The position numbers and the translations under genes were made by a program. 64,000 nt of DNA, taken from NCBI RefSeq assembly GCF_013283665.1, contig NZ_JABEKU010000001.1, positions 620,001 through 684,000 on the forward strand, read 5' to 3'. The stretch is from Ensifer sesbaniae. Its GTDB lineage: Bacteria > Pseudomonadota > Alphaproteobacteria > Rhizobiales > Rhizobiaceae. The notes below the pieces were generated by a model. It saw nothing but the letters and a program-made list of their open reading frames with translations, had not been told where the DNA came from and searched no databases. This document shows positions 45,674 through 57,850 of the stretch, in pieces. Numbering within the stretch: the stretch's first letter is position 1; each line of letters begins with the position of its first letter.

Positions 45674-46834
45674 GTGCAATTGGGCAATCGCGAACGAGAG
45701 AATTTTCCTGTCGAGCCGAGGCTCCTCGGGCACACAGCCATTTCGCGCCATGCCCTCGTCGGCCCCATGACCGCTGCCCGCTGGATGCTGGTCTTCGTCC
45801 TGCTTGCCGGCGTCTATTTCTTCCACGGTTTCGTGGTGCCCGTGCTGGCGGCCGTCGTCATCGGTTTTGCCAGCTGGCCGATCTATCGCCGGCTGCTCGC
45901 CGCCGTGAACGGTAACCGCACGCTGGCCGCAACCATCGCCATCGTCTGCGTCATTTCCTTCATCGTGGTGCCGATCTCGATCGCCGCCGTCTATGCGGTC
46001 GATGAAGTGCGCGACTGGGTTGTCTGGGCGGTCGAGACCAATGCCAATGGTGCACTGGTGCCCGCCTGGCTGACCAGCATTCCGATTGCCGGCGTCTGGC
46101 TCGGTGAACAGTGGGTGAAGCATATCGGCCATCCTGGTGCCCTCGGGGAGCTCGTTCAGCTCGTCAGCGGCTCCAACATCGGCAACATCTACCGCGGCGT
46201 TCTGGTCGTCGGTGCCTCGACGTTCCACGCCTTCCTGACGCTGCTCTTCATGCTGATCACGCTGTTCTTCGTCTACCGCGACGGGCAGTCCTTCTCCGGC
46301 CAGCTCGACCGCCTTGGCGAGCGCATCTTCCCGATGCGCTGGGAGAGGCTGTCGCGCGTCGTGCCGCTGACGATCAGCTCGACGGTCACAGGCATGGGCA
46401 TCATCGCGATCGGCGAGGGCATCGTGCTCGGCGTCGCCTATTGGCTGGCCGGCGTTCCGTCGCCGGTCACGCTTGGCATCATCACCGGCCTGATGGCCCT
46501 GGTCCCCGGCGGCGCGCCGCTCTGCTTCACGCTGGTTTCGGTCTACCTCGTCGCCAGCGGTTCGCCGATTCACGGCGTCGCGCTGCTTGCCTGGGGCACG
46601 ACCGAGCTCTTCATCGTCGACAAGACGCTGCGCCCGCGCCTCGTCGGCGGGCCGATCAAGCTTCCCTTCCTGCCAACCTTCTTCGGTCTCGTCGGTGGCG
46701 TGAAGACCATGGGCTTCCTCGGCCTCTTCGTCGGCCCGGTGCTGATGGCGCTGTTGGTCGCGATCTGGCGCGAGTGGATGCGCGAAGTCACCACGTCGCC
46801 CGAAGCGACCGTGAATCACATCGTCAAGGGTTAA
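45674..46834 (+). CDS. AI-2E family transporter (PerM/YdiK type)
   Basis: The 386-residue protein has seven or eight helices in the AI-2E exporter pattern (WMLVFVLLAGVYFFHGF, AFLTLLFMLITLFFVYRDG, MALVPGGAPLCFTLVSVYL, LVGGPIKLPFLPTFFGLVGG). Substrates in this family vary and autoinducer export is not general. I chose GTG at 45674, seven bases after GGAGG; the ORF reaches back into a repeat element at 45569, which should not be coding. An in-frame TTG at 45671 is an alternative. Confidence 0.82.
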   Translation: MQLGNRERENFPVEPRLLGHTAISRHALVGPMTAARWMLVFVLLAGVYFFHGFVVPVLAAVVIGFASWPIYRRLLAAVNGNRTLAATIAIVCVISFIVVPISIAAVYAVDEVRDWVVWAVETNANGALVPAWLTSIPIAGVWLGEQWVKHIGHPGALGELVQLVSGSNIGNIYRGVLVVGASTFHAFLTLLFMLITLFFVYRDGQSFSGQLDRLGERIFPMRWERLSRVVPLTISSTVTGMGIIAIGEGIVLGVAYWLAGVPSPVTLGIITGLMALVPGGAPLCFTLVSVYLVASGSPIHGVALLAWGTTELFIVDKTLRPRLVGGPIKLPFLPTFFGLVGGVKTMGFLGLFVGPVLMALLVAIWREWMREVTTSPEATVNHIVKG

Positions 46835-47052
46835 GGCCCCCGAGGACGAGCCAGAGGCCGCCGCGCGCAGCCGTATCGCGATCCATCGTTTCATTGACGC
46901 CGTGAGATGATCCGACCTCCCGCGAAAGCGCGGTCGCGCACGGAAAGCCGCCTCACACGGTTCTTGGCAGGCTTCAGCGGGCGTCTTTATCTTTTCCTTA
47001 CGCGCCCTTCCGACCATCGCAATCGATAATTGACCTGCAGCGGATGCAAGAT

Positions 47053-47071
47053 CCGGACCTCAACAGTCCGG
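47053..47071 (+). promoter_or_regulatory. Hairpin at the ribosome binding site of the first kdp-locus peptide
   Basis: CCGGAC and GTCCGG pair around CTCAACA. The second arm overlaps the GGAG that would serve the peptide starting at 47081, so it could damp its translation. No clear KdpE site was recognised in 46835-47080. Confidence 0.35.
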
Positions 47072-47080
47072 AGAATTTGC

Positions 47081-47164
47081 ATGTCCGATGTTCTTTTCCT
47101 CGCCGCCGGCATCGGCGGCTTTGTCGTGTTTGCGCTTTATGCGCGCGCGCTGAGCCGCCTCTAG
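47081..47164 (+). CDS. 27-residue membrane peptide preceding kdpF
   Basis: The frame reads MSDVLFLAAGIGGFVVFALYARALSRL and is one hydrophobic helix with a basic end. It ends 10 bp before kdpF, and its stop overlaps the kdpF ribosome binding region (TAGGGAGG). Its size and position suggest a second KdpF-like small subunit or a leader peptide. I believe similar peptides occur upstream of kdpF in related rhizobia, but could not check. Confidence 0.6.
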   Translation: MSDVLFLAAGIGGFVVFALYARALSRL

Positions 47165-47174
47165 GGAGGGCGCC

Positions 47175-47261
47175 ATGTTCGAAGCCCTGATCGGCCTCGC
47201 CGTCGCCGTCGCGCTTGCGGCCTACCTCGTCGTCACCCTCGTTCGCCCGGAACGGTTCTGA
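47175..47261 (+). CDS. kdpF: KdpF, small stabilising subunit of the K+-transporting ATPase
   Basis: The 28-residue peptide MFEALIGLAVAVALAAYLVV plus TLVRPERF is a single helix with the KdpF ending (xRPERF, compare INAEAF in E. coli). GGGAGG stands ahead of it. It lies 84 bp before kdpA, in the expected first position of kdpFABC. Confidence 0.88.
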   Translation: MFEALIGLAVAVALAAYLVVTLVRPERF

Positions 47262-47345
47262 CTCCGGTCGAAGGTTTTGGTTCGGGTCAACTCTTCCAGG
47301 GCCGGATCGCCTTTGCACCGCACATTTCCTGAGCGGAGAAATCCC

Positions 47346-49055
47346 ATGTCTATCATCGGGTGGCTGCAGATCAGCCTCCTCTTCATCGCCGTCCTGATCG
47401 TCATCAAGCCGCTGGGGCTTTACATGGCGCGGGTCTTCTCCGGCGAGCGCAACGTCTTTTCGCCCATCCTCGGCCCTGTCGAGCGCGGTCTCTATCTCGC
47501 CGCCGGCGTCGACCCGAACAAGGAGCAGGGCTGGCTCGCCTATACGATGTCGATGCTCGCCTTCAGCCTTGCCGGCTTCGCATCGCTCTTTGCGATCCTA
47601 AGATTGCAGGCCTACCTGCCGATGAACCCGCAGGGCTTCGCCGGCATGCCGTCCGACCTCGCCTTCAACACGGCGGTCAGCTTCGTCACCAACACCAACT
47701 GGCAGAACTATGGCGGCGAAACCACGCTCAGCCACTTCAGCCAGATGGCCGGGCTCACGGTGCATAACTTCGTCTCCGCCGCGACCGGCATCGCCATGGC
47801 GCTCGCCGTCACTCGCGCTTTTGCCCGCTCGAACGCGGCGACCGTCGGCAATTTCTGGGTCGATCTCACTCGCTCGACCCTCTACGTGCTGCTGCCGATC
47901 GCCGTGGTCATGGCCCTCGCCATGGTCTGGACCGGTCTGCCGCAGACCTTCCATGCCGACCTCAGCGCAACGACGCTCGAGGGCGCCAAGCAGACGATCT
48001 CGCTCGGGCCGGTCGCAAGTCAGGAAGCGATCAAGCAGCTCGGCACCAACGGCGGCGGCTTCTTCAACGTCAATGCCGCGCATCCGTTCGAGAACCCGAC
48101 GGCGCTCTCCAACTACCTCAACATCTTCTCGATGCTGTCGATCTCGGCGGCGCTGGTCTACACCTTCGGCCAGATGGTCGGTAACCGCCGCCAAGGCTGG
48201 GCCTTCATCGCCGTTACCGCGGTCCTGCTGATATCAGGCGTAGCGGTCGTCTACTGGGCGGAAGCCCAGGGCAACCCGATCCTGACCGCGCTCGGTCTCG
48301 ATGCCGCGCAAGGTAATATGGAAGGCAAGGAAGTCCGCTTCGGCCAGGCGATGACCGCGCTTTATGCGGCTGTCACGACCGGCCTGTCGGATGGCGGCGT
48401 CAACGGCATGCACGGTTCGCTGACTGGCCTCGGCGGCCTCGTGCCGATGTTCCTGATGCAGCTCGGCGAAGTCCTGCCCGGCGGCGTCGGCTCCGGTCTC
48501 TACGGTATGGTCGTCTTTGCGATCCTCGCCGTCTTCGTTGCCGGCCTGATGGTCGGCCGTACGCCGGAGCTGCTCGGCAAGAAGATCGAAGCCCGCGAGA
48601 TGAAATATGCGATGTTCGCGGTCCTCATCCTGCCGGTGACGATCCTCGGCTTCACGGCCGTCTCGGCAATGTTGCCGTTCGCCGTGGCGAGCGTCGGCAC
48701 TGCGGGTCCGCACGGCCTGTCGGAAATCCTCTATGGCTTCACATCGGCAGCCGGTAACAACGGCTCGGCCTTCGGCGGGCTCACCGGCAACACGCCCTGG
48801 TACAACACCACGCTTGGGTTCGCGATGCTGCTCGGCCGCTTTGCCTATGCGGTTCCCGTCATGGCGATTGCCGGCTCGATCGCCGTCAAGACGCGCGTGC
48901 CGGCCTCCAAGGGCACCTTCCCGACCGACACGCCGCTATTCGTCGGCCTGCTCGTCGGCATCATCCTCATTCTCGGCGGGCTGCAGTTCTTCCCGGCGCT
49001 CGCTCTCGGTCCCATCGTCGAGCATTTCTCAATGCTTGCCGGCCAGACCTTCTAA
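47346..49055 (+). CDS. kdpA: Potassium-transporting ATPase, ion-channel subunit KdpA
   Basis: The 569-residue membrane protein resembles a four-fold potassium channel. Selectivity-filter-like segments are seen as [29 protein letters not shown], and [12 protein letters not shown]. It takes K+ from the periplasm at micromolar levels and passes it to KdpB. CGGAGAAA precedes the ATG. kdpB follows 13 bp later. Confidence 0.97.
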   Translation: MSIIGWLQISLLFIAVLIVIKPLGLYMARVFSGERNVFSPILGPVERGLYLAAGVDPNKEQGWLAYTMSMLAFSLAGFASLFAILRLQAYLPMNPQGFAGMPSDLAFNTAVSFVTNTNWQNYGGETTLSHFSQMAGLTVHNFVSAATGIAMALAVTRAFARSNAATVGNFWVDLTRSTLYVLLPIAVVMALAMVWTGLPQTFHADLSATTLEGAKQTISLGPVASQEAIKQLGTNGGGFFNVNAAHPFENPTALSNYLNIFSMLSISAALVYTFGQMVGNRRQGWAFIAVTAVLLISGVAVVYWAEAQGNPILTALGLDAAQGNMEGKEVRFGQAMTALYAAVTTGLSDGGVNGMHGSLTGLGGLVPMFLMQLGEVLPGGVGSGLYGMVVFAILAVFVAGLMVGRTPELLGKKIEAREMKYAMFAVLILPVTILGFTAVSAMLPFAVASVGTAGPHGLSEILYGFTSAAGNNGSAFGGLTGNTPWYNTTLGFAMLLGRFAYAVPVMAIAGSIAVKTRVPASKGTFPTDTPLFVGLLVGIILILGGLQFFPALALGPIVEHFSMLAGQTF

Positions 49056-49068
49056 AGGAATTCGACAC

Positions 49069-51186
<2,118 letters not shown>

Positions 51187-51188
51187 CC

Positions 51189-51758
51189 ATGCTGAACCAA
51201 GTTCGTCCCGCCATAGTCATGATCGTGCTGCTCACCGCCATCACCGGGCTTGCCTACCCCTTCGCCATCACCGGCGCCGCGCAGGTGCTGATGCCGCTAC
51301 AGGCAAACGGCAGCCTCATCGAGAAGGACGGTACCCTGATCGGTTCCAAGCTGATCGGCCAGAACTTCACCTCCGACAGGTACTTCTGGCCGCGCCCGTC
51401 TGCGACCGGCCCGGAGGCCTATAATGCCGGCGCATCGAGCGGCTCCAACCTCGGCACGACTTCGGTCAAGCTGAGGGATCGCGTTGCTACCGACGTCGAA
51501 CGCCTGAAGACCGCCGGCTTTGCCGGCGAGATCCCCGCAGACGCGGTGACGACATCGGGTTCCGGCCTCGACCCGCATGTCACGCCGGCCTTTGCCCGGG
51601 CGCAGATCGCTCGCGTCGCCAATGCGCGCGGCCTCAGCGAGGCGGATGTCACCGCGTTGGTCGAAAGGGCGACGGAAGGTCGTCTGTTCGGGATCGTAGG
51701 CGAGCCGCGCATCAATGTGCTAGAACTGAACCTGGCCCTCGATGCGCCTCGAACATGA
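51189..51758 (+). CDS. kdpC: Potassium-transporting ATPase subunit KdpC
   Basis: The 189-residue protein has one N-terminal helix ([21 protein letters not shown]) and a periplasmic domain with [17 protein letters not shown] and [21 protein letters not shown], the KdpC signatures. It supports assembly and affinity of the complex. It starts two bases after the kdpB stop. Confidence 0.96.
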   Translation: MLNQVRPAIVMIVLLTAITGLAYPFAITGAAQVLMPLQANGSLIEKDGTLIGSKLIGQNFTSDRYFWPRPSATGPEAYNAGASSGSNLGTTSVKLRDRVATDVERLKTAGFAGEIPADAVTTSGSGLDPHVTPAFARAQIARVANARGLSEADVTALVERATEGRLFGIVGEPRINVLELNLALDAPRT

Positions 51759-51793
51759 GGCCAAGGCTTGTGAACGCATGCCCGAGATGACGA

Positions 51794-54490
51794 ATGCCCG
51801 ACAGTCAACGTGACGCCAAAAGTCGCCCGGACCCAGACGCACTTCTGGCCCTTGCCGCGCAGGATCGCCGGGGAAAACTGACGGTTTTCCTTGGCGCCGC
51901 GCCCGGCGTCGGCAAGACCTATGCGATGCTGACCCGGGCCCGGCGTCTCAAGAAAGACGGCGTCGATATCGTCATCGGGCTGGTCGAAACCCACGGGCGC
52001 GGCGAGACCGCCGCCCTGATCGAGGGACTGGAAACCCTGCCGCGCCGCGATGTGAACCATCGTGGCCGAGTGCTTTCCGAATTCGACCTGGACGCGGCCC
52101 TTGCCCGACGTCCCAAGATCATCGTCGTCGACGAACTCGCCCACAGCAACCCCGCGGAAAGCCGTCATCCGAAGCGCTATCAGGATATTGAGGAACTGAT
52201 TGCCGCGGGCATCGATGTCTGGACTGCGCTGAACATCCAGCATCTCGAAAGCCTCTCCGATGTCGTCGCGCAGATCGCCGGCGTGCCGGTGCGCGAGCGG
52301 GTGCCGGATACGGTGCTGAAGCGCGCTGACGAGGTGCTGCTGGTCGATCTGCCGCCCGCCGAACTGATCGAGCGGCTGAAAGAGGGCAAGGTCTATCTGC
52401 CCGAGAGCGCCAAGCGCGCGGTCGATCGCTTTTTCCGCCTCGGCAACTTGACGGCGTTGCGTGAACTGGCGCTCCGGCGTACGGCCGACCGGGTCGACGA
52501 CCAGATGGTCGACTACCTCAAGCAGAATGCGATCGAAGGTGTGTGGGCGAGCGGCGAGCGCCTGCTTGTCTGCATCGGTCCCGATCCCCTGTCGGAAAAA
52601 GTGGTCCGCACCGCCAGCCGGCTCGCCGAGGGATTGAACGCTCCCTGGATCGTCGTCTTCATCGAACGTGCCGATCGTGAAAGCGGCGATGGCGAGGACG
52701 TGCGCCGGCTGGACGAGACCTTCCGTCTTGCCGAACAGCTCGGCGCCGAGACGCGCCGCATCGTCGGCAACGACTTCGTCGAGGAAATCCTGAAACTCGC
52801 GCGCCGCGAACATGCGACGCAGATCGTCATCGGCGCGCGCCGCCAATCCTTTCCGATGCGGTACTTCCGCCGGTCGCTCCCCGACGCCTTGGCAGAGCGG
52901 GTATCGGGCATCGGCATCCACCTCGTGACCGACCGCGAGCCGGCGGCGCCGAAGCCGCGGCCGGCCGCGAAGAAGTCTCTGCCGCCCGGGACCGGGCGCG
53001 CCATCGCCATTGCCGCCGGCGCGGTGGCGGCTGCAACGGCCCTCGGCCTCTTGATCGAACGCTTCATCATCCTGCCGAACATCTCGCTGCTCTATCTGCT
53101 CGCCGTGCTGGCGTCGGCGACCTATGCCGGTCACATATCGGCGATCGCCGCGGCGCTGTTTTCGGTTCTGGCCTACAACTTCTTCTTCATCGAACCGGTC
53201 GGCACCTTCACCATTGCCGAGCCGCACGAGGTCTTCGCGCTGTTCATCTTCTTGGTGGCCGCCGCCCTTGCCGGGAGCCTCGCCTCTCGGGTGCGCGAAC
53301 AAGCAAAGGCCGCGCGCCGGCGCGCCGCCGCGACCCAGGCGCTTTACGATTTTTCTCGCAAGCTTTCGGGCACTGCCAAGGTGGACGATGTGCTCTGGGC
53401 GGCGGTGACGCAGATGCAGACGACGTTGCGACGCAGCGCTGCGCTACTGTTGCCAGAGGAGGGGGACCTGCAGCTGAAGGCCGCCTGGCCACCGGACACG
53501 GAGCTGGATGTCGCCGATATCATGGCCGCGCGCTGGGCGATGGATAAGCAGGAACCGGCCGGCAACGGTACCGGGACGCTGCCGAACAGCCCGTTTCACT
53601 TCCGCCCGCTGACGAGCCCGCACGGCGTTGTCGGCGTCTGCGGCTTCGTCCAGGAGGACAAGCCGCTGGAGATCAACGAGGAGCGAGCACTGGCGGCAAT
53701 CCTCGACCAGACGGCGATCGCCGTCGACCGGGCACGCCTGTCGCGCGAAAGCCTGGACCAGGCGGCGAAGCTCGAAGGCGAACGCTTTCGTGCGGCCCTC
53801 CTGTCGTCCATTTCGCATGACCTCAGGACGCCGCTTGCCACCATCACCGGGGCCGTCACCAGCCTGAGGCAACTCGGCGACCGCATGTCGCCGGAAAGCC
53901 GTGACGATTTGCTGAAATCGATCGAGGAGGAGGGCGAACGCCTGACGCGGTTCGTCGCCAACCTGCTCGACATGACCCGCATCGAGGCCGGCACGGTCAA
54001 CGCCAAGCGCGACTGGGTCGATGTCGCCGACGCAGTTCGCGCTGCCGTCGATCGTGCCCGCAAGTATTTTCCCGAGCGCGAGATCGAGACCAGCATCGCA
54101 CCGGATCTTCCATTGATGCGCGGCGACAGCGTGCTTCTCGGGCAGGTGCTGTTCAACCTGCTCGACAACGCCAACAAATATGGCGGTGACGAACCGGTCA
54201 GCATCTATGCCCGCCCGGACGGCGACGAAATCGTGCTGTCGGTGACGGACCTCGGCAAGGGCATTGCGCCGAAGGATCTCGAGCAGGTCTTCGAAAAATT
54301 CTTCCGCCGCGGCAAGGTGGATGGCCGCACGCCGGGGACGGGGCTGGGGCTTTCGATCGCCAAGGGCTTCGTCGAGGCCATGGGCGGCCAGATCAAGGCG
54401 GAAAGCCCGGCGCTGCGCCGCCGCGGCACGCGCATTTCCATGCGCTTCCCCGCCGCCAAGCCTGAAATCTCCGAAAAGGACCGTGCATGA
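51794..54490 (+). CDS. kdpD: Sensor histidine kinase KdpD
   Basis: The 898-residue protein has the complete KdpD layout: N-terminal KdpD domain with the P-loop GAAPGVGKT (residues about 36-44), a universal-stress-protein domain near 250-370, four membrane helices at about 395-500, a GAF-like region, and a kinase core with His675 in SSISHDLRTPL, LDNANKYG, DLGKGIAP and GTGLGLSIAKG. It senses potassium limitation and phosphorylates KdpE. It overlaps kdpE by four bases (ATGA). Confidence 0.96.
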   Translation: MPDSQRDAKSRPDPDALLALAAQDRRGKLTVFLGAAPGVGKTYAMLTRARRLKKDGVDIVIGLVETHGRGETAALIEGLETLPRRDVNHRGRVLSEFDLDAALARRPKIIVVDELAHSNPAESRHPKRYQDIEELIAAGIDVWTALNIQHLESLSDVVAQIAGVPVRERVPDTVLKRADEVLLVDLPPAELIERLKEGKVYLPESAKRAVDRFFRLGNLTALRELALRRTADRVDDQMVDYLKQNAIEGVWASGERLLVCIGPDPLSEKVVRTASRLAEGLNAPWIVVFIERADRESGDGEDVRRLDETFRLAEQLGAETRRIVGNDFVEEILKLARREHATQIVIGARRQSFPMRYFRRSLPDALAERVSGIGIHLVTDREPAAPKPRPAAKKSLPPGTGRAIAIAAGAVAAATALGLLIERFIILPNISLLYLLAVLASATYAGHISAIAAALFSVLAYNFFFIEPVGTFTIAEPHEVFALFIFLVAAALAGSLASRVREQAKAARRRAAATQALYDFSRKLSGTAKVDDVLWAAVTQMQTTLRRSAALLLPEEGDLQLKAAWPPDTELDVADIMAARWAMDKQEPAGNGTGTLPNSPFHFRPLTSPHGVVGVCGFVQEDKPLEINEERALAAILDQTAIAVDRARLSRESLDQAAKLEGERFRAALLSSISHDLRTPLATITGAVTSLRQLGDRMSPESRDDLLKSIEEEGERLTRFVANLLDMTRIEAGTVNAKRDWVDVADAVRAAVDRARKYFPEREIETSIAPDLPLMRGDSVLLGQVLFNLLDNANKYGGDEPVSIYARPDGDEIVLSVTDLGKGIAPKDLEQVFEKFFRRGKVDGRTPGTGLGLSIAKGFVEAMGGQIKAESPALRRRGTRISMRFPAAKPEISEKDRA

Positions 54491-55179
54491 GCGTGGAGCG
54501 TATCCTCGTCGTCGACGACGAACCCCAGATCCAGCGTTTCCTGAAACCCGCATTGAGTGCCGCCGGCTATGACATTCTGGAAGCATTGACTGGCGCCGAG
54601 GCGCTGAAGGCGGCGGCGACGAGCGCACCCGATGTCGTCATCCTCGATCTCGGCCTGCCGGACATGGACGGCAAGGAGGTCATCGCGAACTTGCGCGGCT
54701 GGTCGCAGGTGCCGATCATCATTCTCTCGGCACGCGACCGGGAGAGTGAAAAGATTGCCGCGCTCGATCTCGGCGCCGATGACTATATCGAAAAGCCCTT
54801 CGGCATCGGCGAATTGACCGCGCGCATCCGCGCGGCGCTCCGCCATCGGGTGCAAATGGACGGCGGCCAGACACAACTCTCCGCCGACGGCGTGTCGATC
54901 GACACGATCAAGCGCGTGGTGACGAAGGATGGCGAGCCAGTGCGCCTGACGCCGAAGGAATATGACCTGCTGGTCATGTTGGCGCACCATGCCGGCCGCG
55001 TCGTCACCCACAGGACGCTTCTAACGTCGGTCTGGGGCGTCGCGCACGGCGAGGACCTGCATTATCTGCGCGTCTTCATCGGCCAGTTGCGCGGCAAGAT
55101 TGAGCGCGACGCGGCCGACCCGAAGATCATCCGCACCGAGCCGGGTGTCGGCTATCGCTTCGTCGGCGACGACGGTTAA
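54487..55179 (+). CDS. kdpE: Response regulator KdpE
   Basis: The 230-residue OmpR-type regulator has VVDDEPQIQRFL, phosphoacceptor Asp54 in ILDLGLPDMDG, the Lys in EKPFGIGEL, and a winged helix (RLTPKEYDLLVMLAHHAGRVVTHRTLL). It activates the kdp genes. It is the last gene of the unit and overlaps kdpD. Confidence 0.96.
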   Translation: MSVERILVVDDEPQIQRFLKPALSAAGYDILEALTGAEALKAAATSAPDVVILDLGLPDMDGKEVIANLRGWSQVPIIILSARDRESEKIAALDLGADDYIEKPFGIGELTARIRAALRHRVQMDGGQTQLSADGVSIDTIKRVVTKDGEPVRLTPKEYDLLVMLAHHAGRVVTHRTLLTSVWGVAHGEDLHYLRVFIGQLRGKIERDAADPKIIRTEPGVGYRFVGDDG

Positions 55180-55212
55180 CAGCAGGCTGCCTGCAAGCGG
55201 CAGCCGCGACCA

Positions 55213-56490
55213 TCACTTGATCTTTACCGGCGTCGGCATGTCGGTCGCGAGCGTTTCGCCGACGACTTTCTTCTTCTTGGGCGTCGGCTGCGGATTCTCG
55301 AGGATCGATACCGGGGCCGATACGGTGACTGCCGCGACATTGCCGACGTTTCTGGCCGTGCCGGCAACGACCGCTGCGATGCCGGTTCCGACGGAAATAT
55401 CGGAATCGGTGAGTGTCTGCCCGGTTGCCAGCCGGGTACCGATGAGTTGGACGATCTGCGGGCTTTCCGCGAACTTTCCGTGGTGCAGGCCGTCCTCGGT
55501 CTTGACCTTGGTCAGGTCGATCGCGGTGATGCCGGCCCGTTCCAGTTGGGTGCGATAGGGCTCGGCAGACGGATCGATCGCGCCGAGGCGGGAAACGTCG
55601 CCGGAAATGAAGCTGGAGAGCGCGAGCGCGCGATCGTCCTGCGAAACGAAGATCGTGAATTTCGGTCGCTTCTGGCCCATCTCGACGAACTGCTTGGCGA
55701 AGACGTCGAGATCGATGTCGGGCGAAGCGAGGATGACGTTTTCGATCTTGGAGGGCACATTGCCGTCGCGGATGCCCATTTGCCTGAGCGTTTCCATGGT
55801 CAGCCAGGTGCCCATCGAATGCGCGAGGATGGTGATGCCTTTGACTTTGGGCGCGTCGGCGAGCTTTTTCAGGATGTCTTCAAGGGCTGAGCGCGAATAG
55901 TTCGTGCTCTCCTTGTCGTAATTGTAATCGAACACATTGGCTCGCGACGGCCAGGTAAACAGCACCGGCGTCGCCTGGACGTCGGAGTCGTGGATGATCT
56001 GCGCAAGCCGGTAGACGGAATCCTCGTAGCGGTTGTTGAAGCCGTGCACGAAGACGAAGGCCTGTCCGCCGACATCGTGCTGCTGGAACCAGGACTTGGC
56101 TTCATCAAGCGACGTGAGTTCGCGAACGCGTGTGACCGTGAAATCCTTCTTGGGATCCGGCGGCAGCTTGCGTGGCCATTGCACCGTGCCGGCCTTGCGC
56201 GCCGTGTCCGGCGGGATCGACACCGCAACGTCGGTCAGGAAGGTGTTTGCGTCACGCTCGCCGGAAAACAGCGTTGCCGGATCGCCGGAGGGCTGGCGCG
56301 TGGTCGCGACGAGCATGTCGACGGTCGAGGTCCCGGGTACCGGCGCGGTCAGCGTCACCGGTGCCATCACGCCTTTGGCATGACCGCCGCAACCGGCAAG
56401 CAATGCCAAGGCCGCCACGACGAAGATCGCCCGTCCTCCCCGTGCACGCACGTGCTGCAGCGAACCTTGAAACCCCACCCACTCGAACAT
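55213..56490 (-). CDS. Alpha/beta-hydrolase lipoprotein (DUF900 family)
   Basis: The 425-residue protein has a lipobox (LALLAGCGG) and so is probably membrane-anchored. The hydrolase core has FVFVHGFNNRYEDSVYRLAQ, TWPSRANVFDYNYDKEST and the nucleophile elbow ILAHSMGTWLTMETL, all typical of DUF900 proteins. A basic, Val/Pro-rich tail follows. Its substrate is unknown. I chose the Met at 56490 so that the lipoprotein signal is at the N-terminus; the frame is open to 56574. Confidence 0.87.
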   Translation of the reverse strand: MFEWVGFQGSLQHVRARGGRAIFVVAALALLAGCGGHAKGVMAPVTLTAPVPGTSTVDMLVATTRQPSGDPATLFSGERDANTFLTDVAVSIPPDTARKAGTVQWPRKLPPDPKKDFTVTRVRELTSLDEAKSWFQQHDVGGQAFVFVHGFNNRYEDSVYRLAQIIHDSDVQATPVLFTWPSRANVFDYNYDKESTNYSRSALEDILKKLADAPKVKGITILAHSMGTWLTMETLRQMGIRDGNVPSKIENVILASPDIDLDVFAKQFVEMGQKRPKFTIFVSQDDRALALSSFISGDVSRLGAIDPSAEPYRTQLERAGITAIDLTKVKTEDGLHHGKFAESPQIVQLIGTRLATGQTLTDSDISVGTGIAAVVAGTARNVGNVAAVTVSAPVSILENPQPTPKKKKVVGETLATDMPTPVKIK

Positions 56491-56677
56491 AGCATCCCCA
56501 ATACGCCTGAACTTCGCTGCATCTGATCGCGCTTTTGCGAAACGCAGATGACAACACCCGGCGCTAATATGCAAGCGGGTGCGATTGAAGTTTCGCCGCT
56601 GGGTTGTTGATGAATGCAGGTACTCGTTGTTGCGAGTTGCCGCAACAAGGGGCTGCCTTTGATGGATGCTTCGCCGC

Positions 56678-57850
56678 CTATTCCGCCAGAGTGGCCACCG
56701 TCTTCAGAATCGCATGCACCGCCTTGATGCGCTCCGGATTCGGGAAGTTCCGGTTCGCCAGCATGACGACGCCGATCTTCTTTTCCGGCACGAAGGCGAC
56801 ATAGCCGCCGAAGCCGTTGGTGGATCCGGTCTTGTTGTAAAGCGTCGCATCATCGGGACGCTTCGGAGGAACCAACGCCGTCACCGGCTTGGCATCCAGG
56901 GCCATGGTTCGGGAGTTGCCGTCGAGCAGCCGCTCGAGCGAAACCGGGTAGGGATACTGTTCCCAGCCGAGGCCTTGAATCATCTTGCCGGTATCGAAGT
57001 AGCCGATATGCGTTCCCTCTATCGCCTGGCGAACGGGTCCGTCGAATTTCTCCGGCCGGATATTGGCGTCGACAAAGCGGATCATGTCTGCCGCGGACGA
57101 TTTCACGCCGTAGGCTTCGGCGTCGAACATGCCCGGGCTGACCCGGATCGGCTTGTCGGCCTTGCCGTAGCCCCAGGCGTAGCTGCCCATCGCGCTGGCC
57201 GGCACGGTGACATAGCTGTGCTTGAGGTCGAGTTTGGGAAATAGCTCTGTCTCCAAAGCGTTGGCGAAGCTGCCGCCCATCGCCAGGCCGGCGGCATGGC
57301 CGAAGAGGCCGATGCTCGGGTTGGAGTAGCGACGCTTCTTCCCTGGCTCGGCGTCTGGTTTCCAGTTGCTGAAGTAAGTCAGCATGTCGCCGTCGCTCTT
57401 GACCTGATCGGGAAACTGCAAGGGCAGGCCGCCGGCCGTATAGGTGGCGAGATTGAGGAGGGTCGCCTTGTCGATGGCGCTGCCGCGGAGCTCGGGCATG
57501 TACTGGCCGGGATGGTCTTCGAAGGACAGCTTGCCGAGCGCCTGCGCATAGGAGGCGAGCGTGCCGGCAAAGGTCTTGCTGATCGAGCCGAGCTCGAACA
57601 GCGTGTCCTCCGTAACCGGCGCCTTCGTTTCCTTGGACGCGACGCCGTAGTTGACGAAGGTGTGCTGGCCGTCAACGGTCACTGCAATCGCCATGCCCGG
57701 CACATTGTATTCGCGCATGATCGGTCGGATCGCCTTGTCCACGGCGGCGGCAATCCGGGCCTGCTCGCCGTTCCCGGCGAAGGCGGTCGCGGCGAACGAA
57801 AAGAGGATTGTAGTAGTAAGCCCTAATTTGATTGTCGTCATTCTATCCAT
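56678..57850 (-). CDS. Class C beta-lactamase
   Basis: The 390-residue protein has a signal peptide (KLGLTTTILFSFAATAFA) and the three AmpC motifs: the Ser-x-x-Lys in LGSISKTFAG, Tyr-Ser-Asn in RRYSNPSIG, and YNKTGSTNGFGGYVAF with Lys-Thr-Gly. All three are intact, so it should open beta-lactams by serine acylation in the periplasm. No ampR regulator is adjacent on either side. A start at 57841 (MTTIKLG) is nearly as good; the frame further upstream is not signal-like. Confidence 0.9.
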   Translation of the reverse strand: MDRMTTIKLGLTTTILFSFAATAFAGNGEQARIAAAVDKAIRPIMREYNVPGMAIAVTVDGQHTFVNYGVASKETKAPVTEDTLFELGSISKTFAGTLASYAQALGKLSFEDHPGQYMPELRGSAIDKATLLNLATYTAGGLPLQFPDQVKSDGDMLTYFSNWKPDAEPGKKRRYSNPSIGLFGHAAGLAMGGSFANALETELFPKLDLKHSYVTVPASAMGSYAWGYGKADKPIRVSPGMFDAEAYGVKSSAADMIRFVDANIRPEKFDGPVRQAIEGTHIGYFDTGKMIQGLGWEQYPYPVSLERLLDGNSRTMALDAKPVTALVPPKRPDDATLYNKTGSTNGFGGYVAFVPEKKIGVVMLANRNFPNPERIKAVHAILKTVATLAE

